From assembly GCF_949774975.1 (NCBI RefSeq), contig NC_083113.1:15505690-15569689 (forward strand): 64,000 nt of DNA, given 5' to 3'. Under the pieces are notes generated by a model. The model did not search any database, was not told the DNA's origin, and saw nothing but the letters and a program-made list of their open reading frames with translations. Below are positions 22,304 through 34,599 of the stretch, in pieces. This stretch comes from Lagenorhynchus albirostris. Lineage: Eukaryota; Chordata; Mammalia; Artiodactyla; Delphinidae. Made by a program: the position numbers and the translations under genes. Within the stretch, counting starts at the first letter, position 1. Every line of letters starts with the position of its first letter.

Positions 22304-22506
22304 AGCTCGGTGCTTGTGATGACCTAGATGGGTGGAATGGGGGGTGGGGGTGGGGGGTGGGAGGGAGGTCCAAGAGGGAGGGAATGTAGGTATACATACA
22401 GCTAATTCACTTCATTGTACAGCAGAAACTAACACATTGTACAGCAGAAACTAACACAACACTGTAAAGCAATTATACTTCAATAAAAAAAAAACCTGTC
22501 CAAAAA
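22304..22506 (+). mobile_element. 5'-truncated young L1 (3' UTR only), sense
   Basis: This is the same 3' UTR as that of the L1 at 1251-1450, here in sense with an A tail (22485-22494). The target duplication CAAGATCCAAA(C/G)AATG lies at 22288-22303 and 22507-22522. It contains a strong G-quadruplex motif (G runs between 22339 and 22365) and a perfect 22-bp tandem duplication at 22413-22434 and 22435-22456. Confidence 0.85.
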
Positions 22507-22522
22507 CAAGATCCAAAGAATG

Positions 22523-23934
22523 TCCGTTTAATGTAATAAGAAGATATATTTCTTAAATCTTTCTTTTTCTCTTTTCTTTCAGTTTTATTTGTTCCAGAAA
22601 CAGAGTTTCTTACAGAGTTACCCATATTCTGGATTTTGTTGATTGCATATATGTGGTGTTATTTAACATGTTCCTTTAACCCTGTATTTCTTGTAAACTG
22701 GCATTTGTAGAGGCTTGATCAGGTTCAGGTTTTTTATGTTTTTGCTTGTTTGTTTTACGCTAATCCTTCATACATAATCATATATACATCTATGAAGTAG
22801 TGAATGTTTGTTTTCCTTTATGTGATGTTAGCAGCGATTGATAATCTTTATTTGGAATCCATTATTTTATCAGAAGTCACAAAATATTATTTAATTCTAT
22901 CATTTCTTCTGCATTTATTAGGTGGGATACCTCTGTAAAGGGAGAGCCATCCTCTCATCAATGTCTTGGTTACTCTGAAGTATAGCTTATGCAAAAAAAG
23001 TAGAATAAAAGCTTGATTTTACTCTCATTTTTCAGCATCTTCCAAAGTTTATCGTGTGTTTTCCTTTTAAATTATCATTATGAACTTGTAGATTCAAATA
23101 TATTTGGTATGTTTCAGTCTATAGCAGTTATTCTTATTAATACTCAAACTGTCCATCTGTTGCCAGTGGGATCCTCTTTACTACCTCCGATTTGGCTCCT
23201 TTTGAATTCCTTTTGATTACTGTTGGAGTTTGTGGTAGATTCCAAACTTTCTGGTGTGACAAGATGTTCTAGGCCCATCTTGTCCATTTTCCTGTGTTAA
23301 ACATGAAATCAGCCACTTCTCTGTGGAGCCCTGGTTCCTTTTAGTGAGAATTGGTTTTAAGAAGCCACAATTAGGATAGTTGGAGTTCTCATTGCTTCTG
23401 GTTGTTATTGCTTGTAGGTCTTCACAGAGTTGGTTAAATATGTATTTTTTAGAAGGAGAAAAATACATCCTGAGTTTATAATGATATTTCCAATTGAATT
23501 TAAAGGTTATAGAGTTTTTCTTGATTTTTACATTTGTATTTCTTTTTGTACTCTGAAAATCTTTATTCTTAATAATGTTAAGATAATTACATACTTTTTT
23601 ATTCTCATTGATGTATGTGTGTGTAATCATTTCAGAATTGTCTGTTTTAGAATAACAATGCCAATATTATTAATAATTTTTATTTTATAAAACTTTTGTT
23701 AATATTTAATAAACTTATTATTTATTAATATTAATATAGTATAGTTACTGAAAAACAGCTATTTGGTTATCTGTTATTAGTTATTTGGTCTGTAGGTTAT
23801 ATTGCACTAGGAATCTCATGTCAAATGTACGTATTTGAAAATTCCTTGAAATAACCACTTCCTTTCTGTGTTTACCCTGCTAATATTTTGAAAAGGTAAG
23901 TTTGTTTCACTTTGCTTTCGGTTCTTAGGGATTT
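22523..23934 (-). mobile_element. Decayed LINE 3' UTR sequence, antisense
   Basis: The part around 23215-23430 ('ggtagattccaaactttctgg', 'ggagccctggttccttttag') matches a frequent antisense L1M 3' UTR segment. The remaining AT-rich sequence is unassigned. Confidence 0.45.
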
Positions 23935-24929
23935 TTTCCAGTTTGATTTAATTTTGTCTTACAGTTATACAAAACATACTCACAGTTCCAAAGTCAAATG
24001 GATTCTATTTGATACCACCTTATAATATTTTGTGTGTGTTCACGAGAGATATTGAGCTAAAATTTTTTTCTTGCAATATTTTTGTCAGGTTTTGATATTA
24101 TGGGTTTTTTGCCTCAAAATGTAAAAGAGATTGTCTACTCCTTTTCTTATTTTCTGAAAAAGTTTGTGAAGGAATAGTATTATATCTGCCTTAAGTGTTG
24201 GTAGAACTTACTGGTGAAGCCATCTGGGTCTTCTCTGTAGACAGGGTGTTTTATTTTGTTTTACTAAAAATTCGATTTCTGTAATATCTATGGGGCAGTT
24301 TATATTTTCTATTTCTTCTTGTGTGACTTTTGATAATTTGTGTTTTAAGGAATTTGTCCATATCATTCATATTGTCAAATTTATTGGCATAGGGTTGCAT
24401 TATCCTTTTAATGCCTGTAAGATCAGTATTCTCTTCTCCATATTGGTAATTTTTTTTCTTCATAGACTTGCTAGGAGCTTATCAACTCTATTAATCTTTT
24501 GAAAGAACAAGTTTTTTGCTTTGTTGATTCTCTGTTAAAATCCATTTTGGATCAATTGTGGATTTTGTGTTTATTTCTATTATTTCTTTTCCTCTTACTT
24601 TGGGCTTCATTTGTTCTTTAGCCAGCTCCTTAAGGTGGGAACTGATGGTACACGTTCCTTTTTTCCTAGCATTTAAAGCTATAAATTTTCCTTTAAATAC
24701 TATTTTTGCTGCAGCCCACAAAATTTGGTAAGTTGTGTTTTTATTGTCATTCAGTTCAGCATATTTTTTAATGTCTTTTGTGATTTCTTCTTATGAGTTA
24801 TTTAGAAGTGTGTTTAATTTGCAAATATTTGGAGGTACTACTAGACCTCTTACTGTTATTTCTAATTTAATAGTGTGTGGAAAAAGACCAGAAAATATAC
24901 TCTGAACGATTCAAATTTAAAATATTTTT

Positions 24930-25500
24930 GATACTTTGTTTCTTTCCCATACCTGACTTAGTGCCTAGCCATGCATTGCAGTGTCCTAAGGAGTTGCAGT
25001 CCAAGGACTCAGGCCTCCCAGCCAGCCATGCTCTTATGCACATCTGCCTTCCTACCCTAAGTGCCTCCATTATGATACCTCTTTATCAGGCACCGACTTC
25101 CTTATCATGTATATGGAGGCAAACCTTGAAGATACTTTTTCTCCACTGTGACTCAGTACTCAATACTTTTCTACTTCTAGCCCTTCCCCCATCTCCCTCT
25201 CCATGAAGTGGGAGGGGTCTTTTGTTTGGTACTCCCTTGGCAGTGAGATGGTTCCATAAACCTGTGTTTATCCATTAGACCTTCTCTAGGTGCTGTTCCA
25301 TGGGGGAAAATGGAACAGTGGGGGAGTCAGCACTGTCTCTGGGTTAGCCTCTTGCTTATACTAGCTGATTAGTAAGTAATTAAACATTAAAGGCTTGACT
25401 GGTACTGTCATTTGGCTGTTGTCTTGTCTTCGTCAGCTTTTCTGACAACCAGCAGCTCAGCTCTATCTAGCACAGCTCAGCTCTTGACAGTTGAGTGTGG
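24930..25500. other. Non-L1 block inside an antisense L1
   Basis: L1-like text stops after about 24930 and resumes near 25510. The block between is more GC-rich and contains a local repeat of 'cagctcagctct' and 'acagctcagctct' (about 25453-25486). It may be an LTR or another insertion; I found no clear ends. Confidence 0.35.
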
Positions 25501-25860
25501 TATTCTTGAGAGTTGGGTATGGTATCAGTTATATCATGGTACTTGATAGTGTTGTATAAATCCTCTATATTGTTACTGATTTTTAAGAATCTACTTGTAT
25601 CAATTACTGAGAGAAAGATGTTAAAACTTCCAAATCTGTGAATTTGTCTCTTTCTTCCTTTAGTTCTTTCAAGTTTTACTTTATATATGTTGATACTCTT
25701 TTGTTATATCTTTACACATTTAGGATTGCTGTGTTTTCTTGATGAATTTATCATTTATTGCCAGTGTTACTCTTTGTCTATTTTGCCTTATATTAATACA
25801 GGTACACAAGCTTTCTTAGGCTTAGTGTTTGTATGGTATATATTTCTGCATTTAACTTTT

Positions 25861-25919
25861 TTCTAATCTTTATTGGAGTATAGTTGCTTTACAATGTTGT
25901 ATTAGTTTCTTGCTTTTTC
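25861..25919 (-). mobile_element. 59-bp L1 3'-end insertion, antisense
   Basis: This is a piece of the young L1 3' end ('tctttattggagtatagttg'), identical in type to 1275-1322. It is flanked by the perfect 12-bp direct repeat CATTTAACTTTT at 25849-25860 and 25920-25931. It is an extremely 5'-truncated retrotransposition event. Confidence 0.8.
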
Positions 25920-26060
25920 CATTTAACTTTTAACCCATCTGTTTATGTTTAAAGTGTATTTCTTGTAAAGAGCATACAATTGGAATTTGCTTTTTTATCT
26001 TGCCTTGACATTGTCTTTTTATTGGAATAGTTGGACTGTTTACCTTTAAGTTAAGTAAAA

Positions 26061-27510
26061 TTTAGTTTAAGCCCTGCCAGGGATGGGAGCATCCATATAC
26101 ATGTCTTTTATGAAGAACTTGGTACTTTTTGGAGTTTAATTCATTTAAATGTATTTGTGTCTTCAGCTCTGTGATGAATTTTTTTTAAATTCTGTATTTA
26201 CATCTTATCTGAATTCTTTTTTTATCGTTACGATGGGCACAGTTATCTATTGTAGCTGGAAGAAGTGGAATTTCTAATTAAATATTTATTGATCACCTAT
26301 ATCAATGATTCTCTGTAGGGGCAGTGACTTTCCCTAGGGATGTTTCGAAATATAACTGGGTTCTTTTGAATGTTTAAATAACTGGGTTGAGGGTGAAGGC
26401 TTCTGGCTTTTGAAGGACTGAAGCAAACCATGGATCTGGATCACAGCTTAGAAAGCTTTTCTGTAAAGGGCTAGACAGTACATATTTTAGGCTTTATGGG
26501 CCATATGGTCTCTCTTGCAGCTGTTCAACTCTGCCATTATAGTGTGAAAGTAGCCAAAGACAGTATATAAGTGAATGAATATAGATGTGTTCCAGTAAAG
26601 CTTTATTTTTAAAAATAATTGGTGGGCAGTAGTTTGCCAACTTCTAGATGTCCTGAAGTGCACAACAAAGAAATTGTCTGTGACCTGCAAAATGAGGACC
26701 ATAGCTGGGGGTAAAATGTGTTTATAATTATCTGGGTCTGGCACCTCTCACGTAAAGCATTTTTTGCCTCGTTTTTTTTGAATTGCTGCACTTATCTATT
26801 TTACTATTATTGCATGGTTTTACTGTCAGCTAAATCTTTCAGGAATGCTACCATAGTTTGATTGAGAAAAGATTGTACTTTGTTTTATTCGGAAATTTAC
26901 TGAGTTTTTTTAAACCATTTTAAAAAGTTACAGCACTGATGGCAACACTGCTTGTGATAAGACTTGCTAGTATCACATACTTGTAGAAGTCTTCATTTGT
27001 AGTAATGCATTTCATTGATTCTACACACACATACACACACATACATACATATATGGCCTTTTTTTAAAATGTCAACTATAAATAAAAGATGTCAACCATA
27101 TTAAATGGAATATTGTAATCTTATAAATCTAAATGTGTTCATTTTAAGTAGTTGTAAGCCTAAGTATTTAACTATTTGAGCCTTCTATGTAGTTGTGTAT
27201 GGTTATTAACATATTAAAGTTTAACAGTTGGTCATTATCTCTGTTTTTGATATAGTGTATATGTGTGTTTTATTACCTATAAATTTCATTTCAGAAAGAG
27301 TAAAGACGTTGTAAATGTTTCCTCTTTGTATAGAGAGAGAGCATTGAGTTTGACCAGGGTAAGAATCACCACCTGTATCTCCCCTGCTTAGTGTATATTT
27401 TGGGGATGGGAGAAAGGGACAGGAAGAGGAGAACAACAAAGATAACTCTAACTTACCGATTTGGAGGTTTGCAAAAAGCATGGTCTCATGGTTCTGTTTC
27501 TCCTCCCCAG
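26061..27510. other. End of intron 1
   Basis: Apart from the hAT element at 26448-26650 and a small CACACATA-type repeat at about 27022-27052, no repeat or exon is recognised. The segment ends in the polypyrimidine tract and AG (ctgtttctcctccccag) that precede exon 2. Confidence 0.5.
26448..26650. mobile_element. hAT-type non-autonomous DNA transposon
   Basis: Same family as 9630-9852 in the opposite orientation: 'cttttctgtaaagggctaga' begins it and 'ggcagtagtttgccaacttc' ends it. The boundaries are approximate. Confidence 0.6.
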
Positions 27511-27599
27511 TACTGCCTTTTCCAGACTCTGTGCTTCTCTAAGATAGGAACCCAGAAGATGATTGATCATTTCTTGCAGCTGTAAAAACCATGGCTCAG
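27511..27599 (+). CDS. ZNF420: ZNF420 exon 2: 5' UTR, uORF and first codons (MAQ)
   Basis: A strong acceptor (ctgtttctcctccccag|TACTG) opens this 89-nt exon, and the donor CAG|GTAAAT closes it. The main start is ATG at 27591-27593. Its context (A at -3, G at +4) is strong, and the frame ATG GCT CAG joins in phase 0 to the KRAB exon to give MAQ-RSVMFRDV. Only 9 nt are coding. An upstream ATG at 27559 starts an 8-codon ORF whose stop lies 5 nt before the main start. KRAB-ZNF genes typically split two to four N-terminal residues from the KRAB box in this way. Confidence 0.85.
27559..27585 (+). promoter_or_regulatory. ZNF420: Upstream ORF (MIDHFLQL) before the ZNF420 start
   Basis: ATG at 27559-27561 (A at -3, A at +4, adequate context) opens eight codons ending in TAA at 27583-27585. 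Only five bases separate this stop from the main ATG. A scanning ribosome that translates the uORF has almost no room to re-acquire initiation factors, so it probably lowers ZNF420 translation. Leaky scanning would still reach the stronger main start. Confidence 0.75.
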
Positions 27600-28872
27600 G
27601 TAAATCAGTGTTTCCTTGTGCCCTCTTCAAATAATCACTTTTTTACAGAATACATGCATGTTTGCATTCCTTATTCCTAAAAGTTCCTTCCTGACTCACC
27701 CCATTCATCAGTGTGCTTTCCAGTTTTTTCCAGTCTTATAAGTGATAGTGTCTTCCCTAAGTATGTCTTTCTAATCTAACCTATATTCACATACTTATGC
27801 AAAAGTCCAATGAGCATCTTTGACTGGGAACACTGATATAACAAAAGCAGAGTCCCTGATTTTTTAAGATTTGTACAACCACCCATGAGAAAACTTTGAC
27901 CTTCTCTTTAGACCTACATTTCCTGGTTAGACAAGATAGGATTTGGTCTTGACTGGGCTTAGTGTCCATACATGGCAAACCTCGTGCTTTGTGAGCTTTT
28001 AAGATAAGGAACATATTAGGGATTGAATACAGAGAGATCAGGGATCTTCCCTGGGAATCCGTGATTGACGAATACCAGTAACATGGATCATTTTGAGATT
28101 CAACATTTTGTGCTAATCTTGAATGTGTAAGTTTAGATTATCTTTTCTACCTTTATGTTGCTTAGAATAAAGAAAAGGTAAGTTTTTAAGTGATTAATAG
28201 TAACAAGAAAGATCATTATTCACGTGATGATGCCGTTGAGAATTATAAACTCCCAAAATTAAAAAATGCTTACAAGGTTTTTATGTAACCTAAAGTGTTC
28301 AATGATGCACACTTATTAAGTCAGATATATTCATTATATGGAGCTATTCTACAGTCTATTAAAAATATTTACTAAATTATTGGTAACCAGGAAAATGCTT
28401 ATGTAATATTCTGATATAATGGTGAACCTGAGGTTTCAATAAATTCTTTAATTTTATGCAAATCTTATAAGATAGAGATTTTATAAGGTTTTACAGAAAA
28501 CTATACCAAATTTTTTCTTTCTTAAATAGAGAAGAAGAGAAACTTGCATTTGTTGAGAATGCATGATATGTAAGACACCTATTGTACAGGGTACTTGTGT
28601 ATGCTATTTCTTTCAATTGGGACATTGCATTTACTTTATTAATTCTCAGATTTATGTGTAAAATGAGATATTCTATATGCAGGAAATATCTACAGCAACA
28701 GGCATAAAAAGGAACTTCAGAAGCACCAATTTCTTTAGTGTCTTATCCATGTAAGAGGCTTCCCAGCCTATTTGCTCTGTTGCCTTCTTCACGGAGAGCT
28801 CTCTATCATCTCCCCTTCCATTGAAAAAATATTTTCTTTATTTCCACAACTAGTATTATGTTTGTGTTTCAG
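27600..28872. other. ZNF420: ZNF420 intron 2
   Basis: About 1.27 kb runs from GTAAAT to the acceptor tttgtgtttcag. I recognise no SINE or LINE within it, unlike the repeat-filled introns on either side. Confidence 0.6.
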
Positions 28873-28999
28873 AGATCAGTGATGTTCAGGGATGTTGCCA
28901 TTGACTTCTCTCAGGAAGAGTGGGAATGCCTGGACTCTGCTCAAAGGGATTTGTATAGAGATGTGATGTTGGAGAACTATAGTAACTTGGTGTCACTAG
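28873..28999 (+). CDS. ZNF420: ZNF420 exon 3: KRAB-A box
   Basis: This 127-nt exon has the canonical KRAB-A size, with acceptor tttcag and donor CTAG|GTAAGG, and it leaves phase 1. It encodes residues 4-45 and the first base of codon 46. The motif order is VMFRDVAIDFSQEEWECL, then a region rich in basic residues, then DVMLENYSNLVSL. The DV pair (residues 10-11) and the MLE triplet (35-37), which in the family are needed to bind the corepressor TRIM28 (KAP1), are intact. The protein should therefore recruit TRIM28, SETDB1 and HP1 and repress bound loci in the nucleus. No KRAB-B exon is seen in the following 12.2 kb, in keeping with the KRAB-A-only structure I recall for ZNF420. Confidence 0.95.
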
Positions 29000-29429
29000 G
29001 TAAGGATATCTACCCCTAGTATTTCAGGATCTACCTTTGGAATGGCTGCTTTCTTTTCTGTTATTTCAATGTTGTTTTTAAGTGATTAACTGAATTTCTT
29101 ATTATTCTCCAAGGAATAGTTTCAAATTACTGGAAGTAGACATGGATGGTTTCATTGGGCACATTTATCTTCTCCAGCCTTCAAATATAATTGCCTGTCT
29201 TCCTTCTGTCTTGATTTTCCCATCTAAATGATGACTTTAGTCTTTGGACTCTTCAAGTCGCTGGAATATAATTGTCTCTTGCCCCTTCAGTTCTCTTTCC
29301 CCCTGTAACAACCCTTTTATGTAAACTTGGGAGTCATTTCCTTTCCAGATTTTTTTTTATATTTAGATTTATATCATTTGTCTCCATTCTTTAAAATGTA
29401 CTCATTTATTCAAAATATATTTATTTATT
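29000..29429. other. ZNF420: Start of ZNF420 intron 3
   Basis: Donor GTAAGG is followed by sequence without a recognised repeat. No KRAB-B-like coding segment is found. Confidence 0.5.
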
Positions 29430-29950
29430 GAGGGGCCTATTCTATGCCAATGACTGTAGTAGGCATTGGAGAAATAATGATCTAAACAAGGTTCCTATTC
29501 TGGTGAAACTTACATTCTTGTGGGAGAAATACAAAATAAATAAGGAAACAAAAATATATGTGTATGTGTGTGCATATTTATGTGCATATATTTATTTAAT
29601 AAATATAAAAATTGCAGGTAGCAATAAACAGTATGAATAAAGGTGAAGTAGAATAGGCAGAGAAAGAACTAAATGGGGAATGGGGGGGTAGGTTATTTTA
29701 GATAGGTAGATTTTGTAGAAACCTCTCTAAGAAAGTAATATTTGAACAAAGACTTTACCAAAGTAGGGGCATGAGTCAGGCCAGTATCTGGAGGAACAGT
29801 ATTCCAGGCAGTTGGAATAGTAGGTGTAAAGGACTTGGGCTGGGCATTAACTTTGTAGGAGGAACAGAAAAACATTATATCTAAAGAAAAGTGAATGATA
29901 GAGTAATAAGAAGGATAGTTAAAGAATAGAAAAAAAGGAGTTGAAATTTT
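29430..29950 (-). mobile_element. L2 LINE 3' end, antisense
   Basis: The + strand shows the complement of the L2 3' UTR: 'gccaatgactgtagtaggcattgg', then 'cttacattcttgtgggag', then 'agtattccaggcagttgg' and 'taggtgtaaaggacttgg' (each in part). It carries ordinary decay with no coding capacity. Confidence 0.65.
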
Positions 29951-30149
29951 ATTCTCTAAGGTGGTGCCCTCTGAATCCTGGCCGAAGCAAATGCAAATTC
30001 TCTCTGGAGGAAAGTAAGAGGGCTTTTAGAATTCTCACAAATTAATCAACAAAAGATGAGCTCACAAAGATCATCAAACCCATGAGGAAACAGGTCACAG
30101 GTGAGTTGATAAGTAATCTAAGGAAACAACAGATCGCATGGTAAAAGAT

Positions 30150-31190
30150 TTAACATATTGGAATTTTTAAATGTAAATATAAACTATTGGTGAAATACTT
30201 AAAGAAATAAATTACAAAAATGAAAAGCAATAAAAGATTTTTATAAAGGAACAGATGTGAAAGAGAACTAAATTGAACATTTCTAAAGGTTCTGTTCTTT
30301 TTAAAAATAATTATTCTAAGGTTGATAAATTTGCATGAAAATTATTCTCTCTATAAAAAGACGTCATAAAGAAAGTAAATGACAAGCCGTGAATTGGGTG
30401 AAGATAATTGCAATGCATATTGACAAGAATTAAGTTAGTATCTAGAATATAAAAAGCTCCTATAGATGGTTAAGAAAATGGTAAATAACCTTTTTGAAAA
30501 ATTGGATAAAAGACATTTATAGGCAGTTCAAGGAAAAGGAAATGCAAATAGCCAATAATCATGAAAAACTGTTCAACCTCACTAGCAATCAGGAAATGCA
30601 AATTAAAACCACAGTGAGATAATTATTTCACATGCCCTAGATTGGCAAAAATTGAGAAGTATGACAGTACCAAGTGTTTACAACTTTTAAATGCAGAAGT
30701 GCTATATACCTCATTATTCATAAAAGCCAAAAAGTGGAATGACCCAAATGTCTATCAGCTGATGAATAGATGAGTAAAATTGGTGTATCCTTACAATGGA
30801 ATATTAGTAAGCAATAAAAAAGAATGAAGTTCTGATACATACTACAATATGGATGAACCTTGAAAACATGCTAAATGAACGAAGCCAGACACAAAGACTA
30901 CATATTGTATAATTCCATTTATATGAAATGTCCACAATAGACAAATCCATAGAGACAGGAAGTAGATTAGTGGTTGCCTAGCACTGAGGTGGGAGCTGGG
31001 AGGTGAGGGTGGATTGGAAAATGAAAATGACTGCCAATAGGTATGGGGTTTCTTTTTGAGGTGATAAAAATGTTATAAAATTTGATTGTGGTGATTATTG
31101 TACAATTCTATGAATATACTAAAAACTGTTGAATTGTATGTACTCTAAATGAATGAACTGTAGGTATATGAATTGTATGTGAGTAGATCT
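30150..31190 (+). mobile_element. Old L1 LINE, sense, 3' portion
   Basis: Landmarks include 'caatcaggaaatgcaaatta', 'cttacaatggaatattagta' and 'gaacgaagccagacacaaag'. All are typical of decayed L1M 3' halves. Confidence 0.7.
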
Positions 31191-31279
31191 GTTTTTTTAA
31201 GTGTTCTGTACCTTACTGATGTCAGTATCAATTGGCGTAATCACTTTGGAAAAATATATAGAAATTATTTCTAAACTTT

Positions 31280-31510
31280 TAGAAAAGTATTTATTTATAT
31301 TTATTTGGTTGCACTGGGTCTTAATTGCAGCACACGGGATCTTCATTGTGGCATACAGGATCTTTAGTTGCAGCATGTGGAATCTTCTAGTTGTGGCATG
31401 CAGGCTCTTAGTTGCAGCATGCGGGATCTAGTTCCCTGACCAGGGATGGAACCCAGGCCCCTTGCATTGGGAGCATGGAGTCTTAACCACAGGACCACCA
31501 GAGAAGTCCC
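31280..31510 (-). mobile_element. CHR-type SINE with internal repeats
   Basis: Complement of the type at 10074-10361, with (TTTA)n at the left and 'ccaccagagaagtccc' at the right. The target duplication TTTCTAAA(C/T)TT is at 31268-31278 and 31513-31523. Confidence 0.85.
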
Positions 31511-31511
31511 T

Positions 31512-34500
31512 GTTTCTAAATTTATATGCACTTTGGAAATAGCAAGAGACCTTTTAAAAATTCCAGATCCCAGGCCACATCCCAGACCAATTAAGTCACA
31601 ATTATGGACACGGGACAGAGATATTATTTTTTGAATTTCCCTAGGTTGTTCAAATAAATGTTCAGCCATGTTTGGTAACTACTGTAATATGATATTATCT
31701 GAGAATTTATTTTTAAAATTTAATTGTTACTGCCGGTATGCTTGGATTTATTTCTCTCCTATTTTATGCTTTTGGATTACTCTCTTGATCTTCTTTGCTT
31801 CCTTTTAAAATCTTTCCTTAATCAGGATGGGTACAGTTTTTTTGTTTTTTGTATTTTTTAAACTCCACTTCCTCCCTTGTTTAGTTTGGAAGGTATACAC
31901 TATTTGTTACCTTTACTTTTTTATCACATGCATTTTATTTATCTTAATGCAAATGCAGTTTTGTAGTTTCTTAAATTATAATGATGTTTGAAAAAATATA
32001 CATTTTTAATGGAAATTAAACATTTTACTAGATATTAATTGTTTTTATTAATAATAAAACGTAGTTATTCAAGCCACATATAATATTTGGTTTGCATACT
32101 ACTTTGTAGAGGTCTTGTAATAAACTATATGCCTCACTCTCATCCCTAGGATTTCAAGGCCAACAAGTTAAAAAACACAGATATCAAGGACTTTATCTAC
32201 CTTGAAATAAATTGGTGGCTGCTGTGGCAGTGAATTGAGGTTTATAGAGAGATGTGATATTTTCATCTCTATGTCAAATACATATTTTATTTTCACAAAA
32301 TTCTTGTCAGGCGTGTACCAGCAGTGTATGACTTACTCTTTTTCTACACTTTGACCAACACTAGATATCATCACTTAAAAATATCTGTAAATTTGTAGAT
32401 AAAAAATTGAATAACATATTGCCGTGATTACTGGTGAGTTTAAATATTTTGAGAGTATTTCTGCCTGTTTTGGTCATTTAATCATTATCATTATTGTTTG
32501 TGTCACTTAACAAGTACGTACTTAAGAAAGGCTATAGTTAATGTCTTCCTTCTCCCAGGACAATATAAAGAATCTTAGAATGTTTTAACTTGGGTTAATC
32601 TTTCCTATTTAATATGTTATTGTTGACTAATATTTTAATTGTTTTCTTTTAACCTCCCAAAATGGGCATTATTTTTGTTTTACAAAATGGCAATATTTGG
32701 TTGTAGATTTATTTACATGAATATCGTTTTATTTGCACACTATTCATCTTCCATCATACCTTCATACTGCGATCATTTTATTTATCATGAAATACATTAA
32801 GCAAGACCTATTGTTAGTAAATACTCTTCATTTATATTTCTGTTGTTGCAATATAACCTTGTTTTATCTTCATTCTTGCCTGATGATTTAACTGGGTATG
32901 GAATTCTATACTGACAATTATTTTTTTCTCAGCATTCTGTAGATATTATTCCACTGTCTTCTGGCTTCTGTTGTTGCTCTTGAGAAGTCTACCATCTGTC
33001 TCATTGTTGTTCCTTTTGTAAGTAATCTGTATTTTCTCTCTGGCTGTGTTTTTTTTTAAGATCTTAATATAATTGATTATATTGTTTTATTTCTAGGACT
33101 TGTTATTTTCCCTCTCCCCTAGATCTTACTTTTCTTCTATATATTCTTTTCCTCATGGTTTTGATTTTATATTTTCATATATTTTAAGCATTTATATTAC
33201 ATGTGTCATTCAACAATTACAATTTCTGGGGAACCGGTCTAATTCTGCAGTTTCTTGCAAGCATAGGGGCTCTTGTGTAATGATGAATTATCCATAGCAT
33301 TTTTTCTTCTTTTCATTGAGAGTCTAGGGTAAGACAAAAATGTACCTTGTCATTTTCCTTTGAGATCAGATGGATTTTTCTTTTCCTTTCTCTGAACTGT
33401 AGGCCTTGGACAGTTCTGATTTTGTGAAGAGGTTCAGTGCTAGTCCTTGACGTTTAGTGGGCCCAAGGCTTTTTGTCTCTTGGGTTTTTTTCATTCCAGT
33501 AAGGTATAAACTTTTGGGCAATTGAAGTCAACAAATGTCCTGAGGGTAGCTGTGACTTCAGAGCATGCTGACCTCTAGTATCTGATGATCTCTTCATTTT
33601 GCCCCCTTTGGATCTGCTTTATTTTCCTTTAAGCATGGCATACTTGTAAAAGGGTATTTGATATATATTATCTAGCATTTCATGGTGTTTTGGGGAAATC
33701 TGATGCACCATTCACATACTTTCAATATTGAATCCTTCTTTCTTTGAACATGCTATATCTACTTTTCTTTTTATGTCCTTCTGTAAAGTTTCATTGCCTT
33801 TTTAAAAGGTCTTGCACATTTCTTGTTAAGTAATTTCCTCAGTACTTTATAAATTTTGTTGATATTATAAATAGAAATATTTTCTTCTCAGACAAAAATC
33901 ATATATATACATACATATATAGGTAGAGCAAAATATTGCTTTCTGTAAATTGATAATAACCTTATAGAAATATCTAATAGTTTTGTGATGGATCATGTTG
34001 GATTTCTAGGTAGATAATTTTGCTCTATACATATAATGTGTGATCCCTTTCTTTTCTATTTGTACCATTTTGTGAAAACTAATCAGTAGGAGCTGAATAT
34101 TTGACTGTATCACAATTTGAAAACAATTATTGTCTTTTTTCAGACTTTATTGGGAGTGCTTCTAAAGTTTAAAGTTTTTTTATTAAGTATGTTTCTGTCG
34201 GTTTCTGGTAAATACCCTTAATTAGGTTAAGGAAGAGCCATTAGAGTTTTTAATAGACAGTCTGAAAATACATTTTCTGATGTTGAACTATTTCTGCATT
34301 TGTGGGGTAAACCTTATTTGATAATGATGTATTAGTCCTTAAATACACAGCTGGATTCTATGTTGCTAATATTTTCTTTTAAAAATTTACCTATGTTTGT
34401 GAGATTGGATTAGTTTTCCACAGAGTGGACTGTTTGTGAGCTTTCTTTGTCCAGTTTTGTTACCCGAGTTCATTTAACTTTGTAAAATGACTTGGGTGGA

Positions 34501-34560
34501 TTTCCATGTTTTTTTATGTTCAACAACAGTTATATATGATCTTGCCAATAATACCATCAG
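31512..34560 (-). mobile_element. Mosaic of old L1 fragments, antisense
   Basis: The stretch near 32880-33060 (with 'ccactgtcttctggcttctg') is the complement of L1 ORF1. Text near 33960-34560 is the complement of L1 ORF2. The part at 33385-33720 recurs at 37795-38140. Borders between fragments are uncertain and no gene is visible. Confidence 0.5.
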
Positions 34561-34599
34561 TCATCAGTATCTGTTGCTTTTTAGGAGCACAGACATTGA

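Larger units (their letters stand above)
23935..26060 (-). mobile_element. Old L1 LINE, antisense, ORF2 region
   Basis: The complement reads as L1 RT and downstream parts ('ggtgaagccatctgggtctt', 'tctattaatcttttgaaaga'). It is interrupted by a non-L1 block near 24930-25500 and by a 59-bp L1 insertion at 25861-25919. Confidence 0.65.
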
